From positions 475,001-539,000 of the forward strand of contig NZ_CP047883.1 of NCBI RefSeq assembly GCF_013305725.1: DNA of 64,000 bases. Reading direction: 5' to 3'. Made by a program: the position numbers and the translations under genes. Every line of letters starts with the position of its first letter. Position 1 is the stretch's first letter. Under the pieces are notes generated by a model. The model saw nothing but the letters and a program-made list of their open reading frames with translations. It was not told the DNA's origin and did no database searches. Below, one piece after another: positions 57,352 to 64,000 of this stretch. The stretch comes from Streptococcus mitis (GTDB lineage: Bacteria; Bacillota; Bacilli; Lactobacillales; Streptococcaceae).

Positions 57352-58731
57352 ATGGCTAGAGATGGTTTTTTTACAGGCTTAGATATCGGAACCAATTCGA
57401 TTAAGGTGTTGGTTGCCGAGCTTAGAAATGGTGAACTAAATGTAATTGGTGTAAGTAATGCCAAGAGTAAAGGTGTAAAGGATGGGATTATCGTTGATAT
57501 TGAAGCAGCAGCAACTGCTATCAAGTCAGCTATTTCCCAAGCAGAAGAGAAAGCTGGCATTTCAATCAAATCAGTGAATGTTGGTTTGCCTGGAAATCTT
57601 TTGCAAGTAGAACCAACTCAAGGAATGATTCCAGTTACATCTGATACAAAAGAAATTACAGATCAAGATGTTGAAAATGTTGTTAAATCAGCCTTGACAA
57701 AGAGTATGACACCAGATCGTGAAGTCATTACGTTTATTCCAGAAGAATTTATCGTAGATGGTTTCCAAGGTATTCGTGACCCACGTGGTATGATGGGGGT
57801 TCGTCTTGAAATGCGTGGTTTACTTTACACAGGTCCACGTACTATTCTTCACAATTTACGCAAGACAGTTGAGCGCTCAGGTGTTCAGGTTGAAAATATT
57901 ATTATTTCACCATTGGCTTTGGTTCGTTCAGTCTTGAACGAAGGAGAGCGTGAATTTGGAGCTACTGTGATTGATATGGGAGCAGGTCAAACAACTGTTG
58001 CTACAATCCGTAATCAAGAACTCCAGTTTACAAATATTCTTCAAGAAGGTGGAGATTATGTCACAAAAGATATCTCTAAAGTCTTGAAGACTTCACAAAA
58101 ACTAGCTGAAGGATTGAAATTGAACTATGGTGAAGCCTACCCTTCACTTGCAAGCAATGAAACCTTCCAAGTTGAAGTGATTGGTGAAGTAGAGCCTGTA
58201 GAAGTTACAGAAAGCTACCTAGCAGAGATTATTTCAGCTCGCATTAAACACATTTTTGAACAAATCAAACAAGAGTTGGAAAGAAGACATTTGTTGGATC
58301 TTCCAGGTGGGATTGTTCTGATTGGTGGAAATGCTATTTTACCAGGTATTGTAGAACTTGCACAGGAAGTATTTGGCGTTGGTGTTAAACTTTACGTTCC
58401 AAATCAAGTTGGAATCCGTAATCCTGCCTTCGCTCATGTGATTAGCTTGTCTGAATTTGCTGGTCAATTGACTGAGGTGCATTTATTAGCGCAACGAGCA
58501 GTCAAGGGTGAAGATACTTTGCGTCACCAACCAATTAATTTTGGTGGGATGATTCAACGCGTTACGCAGGTAGCACAACCGACCCCTATTCAACCAGTTC
58601 AAAATACTGAGGTAGAGCAGTCAGCTTCTACGAACGTAGTTGCTCCGAAAGAAGATAAAGTATCTTCTCAAAATAAACCAAAAATCGCAGATCGTTTCCG
58701 TGGCTTAATCGGAAGCATGTTTGATGAATAA
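57352..58731 (+). CDS. ftsA: Cell division protein FtsA
   Basis: An actin-like protein that tethers FtsZ to the membrane. It has 459 residues from ATG 57352 (MARDGFFTGLDIGTNSIKVL); GAGAGG is 11 bases upstream. Actin-type ATP motifs are GLDIGTNSIKVLVAE, IDMGAGQTTVA and GGIVLIGGNAILPG. The linker is Gln/Pro-rich, and the membrane-binding C-terminal helix is KIADRFRGLIGSMFDE. It heads the ftsA-ftsZ-ylmE-sepF-ylmG-ylmH-divIVA run; TATAAT near 57271 may be its promoter. Confidence 0.96.
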   Translation: MARDGFFTGLDIGTNSIKVLVAELRNGELNVIGVSNAKSKGVKDGIIVDIEAAATAIKSAISQAEEKAGISIKSVNVGLPGNLLQVEPTQGMIPVTSDTKEITDQDVENVVKSALTKSMTPDREVITFIPEEFIVDGFQGIRDPRGMMGVRLEMRGLLYTGPRTILHNLRKTVERSGVQVENIIISPLALVRSVLNEGEREFGATVIDMGAGQTTVATIRNQELQFTNILQEGGDYVTKDISKVLKTSQKLAEGLKLNYGEAYPSLASNETFQVEVIGEVEPVEVTESYLAEIISARIKHIFEQIKQELERRHLLDLPGGIVLIGGNAILPGIVELAQEVFGVGVKLYVPNQVGIRNPAFAHVISLSEFAGQLTEVHLLAQRAVKGEDTLRHQPINFGGMIQRVTQVAQPTPIQPVQNTEVEQSASTNVVAPKEDKVSSQNKPKIADRFRGLIGSMFDE

Positions 58732-58745
58732 AAGAGGAAAAATAA

Positions 58746-60005
<1,260 letters not shown>

Positions 60006-60009
60006 GTAA

Positions 60010-60681
60010 ATGAATTTGAAAGAAAATACAGAACGTGTTTTTCAACAAATAAAAGATGCAAGTCAACAGTCAGGAAGAGAAGCCAATTCTGTTTCGGTTG
60101 TTGCTGTTACAAAATATGTAGACGTACCGACAGCGGAGGCTTTGCTTCCGCTAGGTGTGCATCATATTGGTGAAAATCGTGTGGATAAATTTCTTGAGAA
60201 ATATGAAGCTTTAAAAGATAGAAATATTACCTGGCATTTGATTGGAACCTTGCAAAGACGCAAGGTCAAAGACGTCATTCAGTATGTTGATTATTTTCAC
60301 GCTTTGGATTCATTAAAGCTAGCAGAGGAAATTCAAAAAAGAAGTGACCGAGTTGTTAAGTGTTTCTTACAAGTAAATATCTCAAGGGAAGAGAGCAAAC
60401 ATGGTTTTTCAAGGGAAGAACTATTAGAGCTCTTGCCAGAATTGACCACCTTAGATAAAATTGAATATGTCGGCTTGATGACCATGGCTCCTTTTGAAGC
60501 TAGTAGTGATGAGTTGAAAGAAATTTTTAAAGCTACGCAGGATTTGCAACTAGAAATTAGAGAAAAACAAATTCCCAATATGCCAATGACGGACTTGAGT
60601 ATGGGTATGAGTCGTGACTACAAGGAAGCGATTGAATTTGGCTCAACATTTGTCAGAATTGGTACAGCATTTTTTAAATAG
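60010..60681 (+). CDS. ylmE: PLP homeostasis protein YggS/YlmE
   Basis: A 223-residue PLP-binding protein of the YggS/PROSC family that keeps pyridoxal phosphate levels balanced. The PLP lysine lies in VVAVTKYVDVPTAEALL near residue 36. GENRVDKFLEKY, WHLIGTLQRRKVKD and the phosphate-binding MTDLSMGMSRDYKEAIEFGS follow. It starts 4 bases after ftsZ. Confidence 0.94.
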   Translation: MNLKENTERVFQQIKDASQQSGREANSVSVVAVTKYVDVPTAEALLPLGVHHIGENRVDKFLEKYEALKDRNITWHLIGTLQRRKVKDVIQYVDYFHALDSLKLAEEIQKRSDRVVKCFLQVNISREESKHGFSREELLELLPELTTLDKIEYVGLMTMAPFEASSDELKEIFKATQDLQLEIREKQIPNMPMTDLSMGMSRDYKEAIEFGSTFVRIGTAFFK

Positions 60682-60690
60682 GAAAGAAAT

Positions 60691-61224
60691 ATGTCTTTAA
60701 AAGATAGATTTGATAAATTTATAGATTATTTTACAGAAGATGGAGAAGATGTTGGTACTGCATACCAGTCTAAAGCTGAAGAGCCGATTGTGACTCCAGT
60801 CCCTTCTGTTCAAGAGTTGCCTCAACAAGCTGCTAGTACGCCATCTAAAGATAAAAACATCACTCGTCTTCATGCCCGTCAACAAGAGTTGGCTATGCAA
60901 AGTCAACGTTCTACTGATAAGGTGACAATTGATGTTCGTTATCCACGTAAATACGAAGATGCCACAGATATTGTTGATTTATTAGCTGGTAACGAAAGTA
61001 TTTTGATTGATTTCCAATATATGACAGAAGTTCAAGCACGTCGTTGTTTGGACTATCTGGATGGGGCACGTCACGTTTTAGCTGGTAACATGAAAAAGGT
61101 AGCATCTACTATGTACCTGCTGACACCAGTTGATGTTGTCGTCAATATTGAAGATATCAAAATTCCAGATGAATCACAAAATGGTGAATTTGGCTTTGAT
61201 ATGAAACGTACGAGAGTAAGATAA
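60691..61224 (+). CDS. sepF: Cell division protein SepF
   Basis: SepF joins FtsZ to the membrane and supports septum formation. It has 177 residues. The N-terminal amphipathic helix is [16 protein letters not shown], followed by a Gln/Pro-rich linker and the SepF domain ([43 protein letters not shown]-like [11 protein letters not shown]). Its stop overlaps the ylmG start. Confidence 0.95.
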   Translation: MSLKDRFDKFIDYFTEDGEDVGTAYQSKAEEPIVTPVPSVQELPQQAASTPSKDKNITRLHARQQELAMQSQRSTDKVTIDVRYPRKYEDATDIVDLLAGNESILIDFQYMTEVQARRCLDYLDGARHVLAGNMKKVASTMYLLTPVDVVVNIEDIKIPDESQNGEFGFDMKRTRVR

Positions 61225-61487
61225 TGATCTTTCTCATTCGTTTTGTTCAAAATGCAGTGGATATCTATTCACTGATTTTAATCGTGTTTGCTCTGATGTC
61301 TTGGTTTCCCAATGCTTATGAATCACGTCTTGGACGCTTGATTATTAGTTTAGTGAAACCGATAGTAGCTCCCTTGCAACGTTTACCCCTCCAGATTGCA
61401 GGTCTTGATTTGTCTGTCTGGATTGCGGTATTACTAGTTCACTTCCTAGGGGAACAGTTGATTCGACTTTTAGTGATCTTTCTATGA
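61224..61487 (+). CDS. ylmG: YggT/YlmG family membrane protein
   Basis: An 87-residue protein with two membrane segments (about 5-24 and 62-85) and the family pattern LMSWFPNAYESRLGRLI...ISLVKPIVAPLQRLP. It overlaps the end of sepF by one base and the start of ylmH by 4, so the three are translated together. Its exact function is unclear; members affect membrane and septum organisation. Confidence 0.93.
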   Translation: MIFLIRFVQNAVDIYSLILIVFALMSWFPNAYESRLGRLIISLVKPIVAPLQRLPLQIAGLDLSVWIAVLLVHFLGEQLIRLLVIFL

Positions 61488-62269
61488 ACAAGATGATTTA
61501 TCAACACTTTTCTAAGAATGATTCGTCTTTTATTGATAAGGGAGTAGAATGGATAAAAAAGGTAGAAGATTCTTATTCTCCTTTTTTAACACCCTTTGTA
61601 AATCCCCATCAAGAAAAGATTTTAAAGGTGCTAGCATCAACCAACGGCATCTCCTATATGAGCAGTCGGCAGTTTCTTGAAACTGAATATGTACGAGTTC
61701 TACTGTATCCTGATTATTTTGAGCCAGAATTCTCTGATTTTGAACTTTCCTTGCAAGAAATTGTCTACCCTAATAAGTTTGAACGCTTAACGCATGCAAA
61801 AATATTAGGGACTGTTTTAAACAAGCTGGGAATTGATAGGAAGCTATTTGGTGATATCTTAGTCAACGAAGAGAGGGCACAGATTATCATTAATCGACAG
61901 TTTATGCTCCTTTTTCAAGACGGCATGACGAAAATTGCTCGTTTACCGGTTCGTCTAGAAGAACGGGATTTTACTGAGAAAATTGCTACAGTAGAAGATT
62001 ATCAAGAATTAGATATTTGTATTGCTAGTTCTAGATTAGATGTTTTTCTAGCAGGTGTCTTAAAGCTGTCTAGAAATCAGGCAAGTCAGTTAATTGAAAA
62101 ACAGGCAGTCCAAGTTAATTACCATTTAGTTGAAAAATCAGATTATGCAGTTCAAGTTGGTGATTTGATTAGTGTGAGGAAATTTGGTCGATTGAAACTT
62201 GTTAGAGATAATGGGCAAACAAAAAAAGATAAAAAGAAATTAACGGTCCAATTGTTATTAAGTAAGTGA
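61484..62269 (+). CDS. ylmH: S4-domain RNA-binding protein YlmH
   Basis: A 261-residue protein with a C-terminal S4 RNA-binding domain (SSRLDVFLAGVLKLSRNQASQLIEKQAVQVN, about 182-250). YlmH relatives bind the ribosome and have been tied to rescue of stalled ribosomes. The N-terminal part includes LGTVLNKLGIDRKLFGDILV. It belongs to the division-gene operon by overlap with ylmG. Confidence 0.93.
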   Translation: MNKMIYQHFSKNDSSFIDKGVEWIKKVEDSYSPFLTPFVNPHQEKILKVLASTNGISYMSSRQFLETEYVRVLLYPDYFEPEFSDFELSLQEIVYPNKFERLTHAKILGTVLNKLGIDRKLFGDILVNEERAQIIINRQFMLLFQDGMTKIARLPVRLEERDFTEKIATVEDYQELDICIASSRLDVFLAGVLKLSRNQASQLIEKQAVQVNYHLVEKSDYAVQVGDLISVRKFGRLKLVRDNGQTKKDKKKLTVQLLLSK

Positions 62270-62277
62270 GGAAAAAT

Positions 62278-63063
62278 ATGCCAATTACATCGTTAGAAAT
62301 CAAAGATAAAACCTTTGGTACAAGATTTAGAGGTTTTGATCCAGAAGAAGTTGAAGAATTTCTTGAAATTGTTGTTCGTGATTATGAAGATTTGGTTCGC
62401 TCTAATCATGATAAGGATTTACATATTAAGAGTTTGGAAGAGCGTTTGTCTTACTTTGATGAGATGAAAGATTCTTTGAGTCAATCAGTATTGATTGCTC
62501 AAGATACGGCAGAGCGTGTAAAACAAGCTGCTCAAGATCGTTCTAATAATATTATCCAACAGGCAGAACAAGATGCCCAACGTTTGCTTGAAGAAGCAAA
62601 ATATAAGGCTAATGAGATCTTGCGTCAAGCTACTGATAATGCCAAGAAAGTTGCTGTTGAGACTGAAGAATTGAAGAACAAGAGCCGTGTCTTCCACCAA
62701 CGTCTCAAATCTACAATTGAGAGTCAGTTAGCAATTGTTGAATCATCAGATTGGGAAGATATTCTGCGCCCAACAGCAACTTATCTTCAGACAAGTGATG
62801 AAGCATTTAAAGAAGTTGTTGGTGAAGTTCTTGGTGAGTCAGTATATTCACAGCCAGAAGAAGAACCAATCGATATGACTCGTCAATTTACACCTGAAGA
62901 AATGGCTGAGTTACAAGCTCGAATTGAGGCTGGTAATAGAGAATTAGCTGAATTTGAAGCTCAACAACATCATTATGTGGAAGAACATTTAGAGCCAGTT
63001 GAAGTCGAAGGCCCTTCATCGAATGAGGAAGATACAAATAAAGAATCTGTCCTTATCTTATAA
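62278..63063 (+). CDS. divIVA: Division/pole protein DivIVA
   Basis: A coiled-coil scaffold that binds negatively curved membrane at the septum and poles. It has 261 residues from ATG 62278 (MPITSLEIKDKTFGTRFRGF), with TGAGGAAAA upstream. The conserved membrane-binding N-terminus is followed by long heptad coils (about 30-175) and an acidic C-terminus. It ends the division operon. TATAAT overlaps its stop codon (63059-63064) and may start the ileS leader. Confidence 0.96.
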   Translation: MPITSLEIKDKTFGTRFRGFDPEEVEEFLEIVVRDYEDLVRSNHDKDLHIKSLEERLSYFDEMKDSLSQSVLIAQDTAERVKQAAQDRSNNIIQQAEQDAQRLLEEAKYKANEILRQATDNAKKVAVETEELKNKSRVFHQRLKSTIESQLAIVESSDWEDILRPTATYLQTSDEAFKEVVGEVLGESVYSQPEEEPIDMTRQFTPEEMAELQARIEAGNRELAEFEAQQHHYVEEHLEPVEVEGPSSNEEDTNKESVLIL

Positions 63064-63079
63064 TGAATAGTGATATGTG

Positions 63080-63297
63080 AGAACAATATCTTATCCTTAT
63101 ATTTCCAGCGAGCAGGAGATGGTGTGAGTCCTGTAATCCCTATTGATAAGATTATCCTCTCAAAAACTCAAGTCTGAAGCTAGTAAGATTTGACGTTCCC
63201 CACGTTACGGGAAAAGAGGGAGAAAGACTAGATCTTTTTCCGAACAAAGGTGGTACCACGATTTTCGTCCTTTTTGGCAGTCGTGGTTTTTAATTTG
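63080..63297 (+). promoter_or_regulatory. T-box riboswitch upstream of ileS
   Basis: A long structured leader between divIVA and ileS. The T-box sequence AAAGGTGGTACCACG is at 63246-63260. A terminator with CCACGA (63256-63261) pairs with TCGTGG (63281-63286) and ends in T. The 5' part has Stem I features (AGCGAGCAGGAGATGGTGTG and GATAAGATTATCCTCTC), with AUC available as an Ile specifier near 63163. Uncharged tRNA-Ile should bind it and prevent termination, raising ileS expression. Confidence 0.93.
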
Positions 63298-63320
63298 TTA
63301 TTATTTATAAAGGAGATACC

Positions 63321-64000
63321 ATGAAACTCAAAGATACCCTTAACCTTGGGAAAACAGCTTTCCCAATGCGTGCAGGCCTTCCTACCAAAGAGCCAGTTTG
63401 GCAAAAGGAATGGGAAGATGCAAAACTTTACCAACGTCGTCAAGAATTGAACCAAGGAAAACCTCATTTCACCTTGCATGATGGCCCTCCATACGCGAAC
63501 GGAAATATTCACGTTGGACACGCGATGAATAAGATTTCAAAAGATATCATTGTTCGTTCAAAATCAATGTCAGGTTTTTACGCACCATTTATCCCAGGTT
63601 GGGATACTCATGGTCTGCCAATCGAGCAAGTTTTGGCAAAACAAGGTGTTAAACGCAAAGAAATGGACTTGGTTGAGTACTTGAAACTTTGCCGTGAATA
63701 CGCACTTTCTCAAGTAGATAAACAACGTGAAGACTTTAAACGTTTGGGTGTTTCTGGTGACTGGGAAAATCCATATGTGACGTTGACTCCTGACTATGAA
63801 GCAGCTCAAATCCGTGTATTTGGTGAGATGGCTAATAAAGGTTATATCTACCGTGGTGCCAAGCCAGTTTACTGGTCTTGGTCATCTGAGTCGGCTCTTG
63901 CTGAAGCGGAGATTGAATACCATGATTTGGTTTCAATTTCTCTTTACTATGCCAATAAGGTAAAAGATGGCAAAGGTGTTCTAGATACAGATACTTACAT
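63321..64000 (+). CDS. ileS: Isoleucyl-tRNA synthetase (N-terminal part, cut by the window end)
   Basis: Charges tRNA-Ile. About 226 codons are present from ATG 63321 ([20 protein letters not shown]), with AAAGGAG upstream. The class I HIGH-type signature is HVGH at 64-67 in [26 protein letters not shown] and the start of the editing domain follow. The rest lies beyond 64000. Confidence 0.97.
   Translation, partial: MKLKDTLNLGKTAFPMRAGLPTKEPVWQKEWEDAKLYQRRQELNQGKPHFTLHDGPPYANGNIHVGHAMNKISKDIIVRSKSMSGFYAPFIPGWDTHGLPIEQVLAKQGVKRKEMDLVEYLKLCREYALSQVDKQREDFKRLGVSGDWENPYVTLTPDYEAAQIRVFGEMANKGYIYRGAKPVYWSWSSESALAEAEIEYHDLVSISLYYANKVKDGKGVLDTDTY

Overview
The window is low-GC Firmicute chromosome that I read as a mitis-group Streptococcus (S. 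mitis, S. pseudopneumoniae or S. pneumoniae). Three things point there. The gene content follows pneumococcus closely (pbp2b-recR-ddl-murF, ftsA-ftsZ-ylmE-sepF-ylmG-ylmH-divIVA-ileS, recG/alr/acpS/aroG/aroG/secA, and a sialic-acid locus). PBP2b matches pneumococcal residue numbering at its active-site motifs. Four copies of a 103-bp element carry the pneumococcal BOX-A sequence. The species cannot be fixed from this window alone.

Layout. 1-700: the start of a gene leaving the left edge, tRNA-Lys and 6S RNA. 721-10164: rarA, then a rightward housekeeping run (DUF3013, a membrane metalloprotease-like protein, Nudix, GIY-YIG/DUF4357, prmA, rsmE, pepF), ending in a DUF2785 gene split by a stop codon. 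10275-15000: aquaporin, then leftward queC-queD-queE-queF behind a riboswitch-like leader, thioredoxin, a DUF4649 gene and a MarR regulator. 14938-16004: lrgA-lrgB. 16338-19796: an accessory island holding a TprA-like regulator, its divergent PhrA signalling-peptide gene (C-terminus SNGLDVGKAD, too short for ordinary gene callers), a bacteriocin-like precursor frameshifted in an A9 run, two very small membrane peptides and an ABC exporter. 20002-21847: a GntR-ABC cassette. 21987-26561: nrdR-dnaB-dnaI-nitroreductase-der. 26645-27714: three small membrane proteins. 27860-36052: secA, two tandem aroG, acpS, alr, recG. 36240-50164: a 20-codon gene, an esterase and a sialic-acid regulon (nanA sialidase, nanE, ABC importer, yhcH, yesL, lyase, nanK, nanR). 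50419-64000: pbp2b to ileS, the cell-wall and division cluster, with an Ile T-box before ileS.

How the parts work together. NanA releases sialic acid at the cell surface. The SBP and two permeases import it, YhcH probably acts on the free sugar, the lyase makes ManNAc, NanK phosphorylates it and NanE epimerises it to GlcNAc-6-P. Three promoters of this locus share one geometry: two related boxes 40 bp apart and a -10 exactly 52 bp after the second box. A cre-like site overlaps the -35 in two of them and lies in the leader of the third. This suggests one activator (NanR is the local candidate) plus CcpA repression. The que genes make preQ1 and carry a leader whose pseudoknot, antiterminator and terminator are mutually exclusive.

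The most unusual parts are the TprA/PhrA-bacteriocin island, the nan promoter geometry, the que leader, and the BOX elements: all four sit in TTAA sites, three exactly at a stop codon, and one supplies the C-terminus of NanK.
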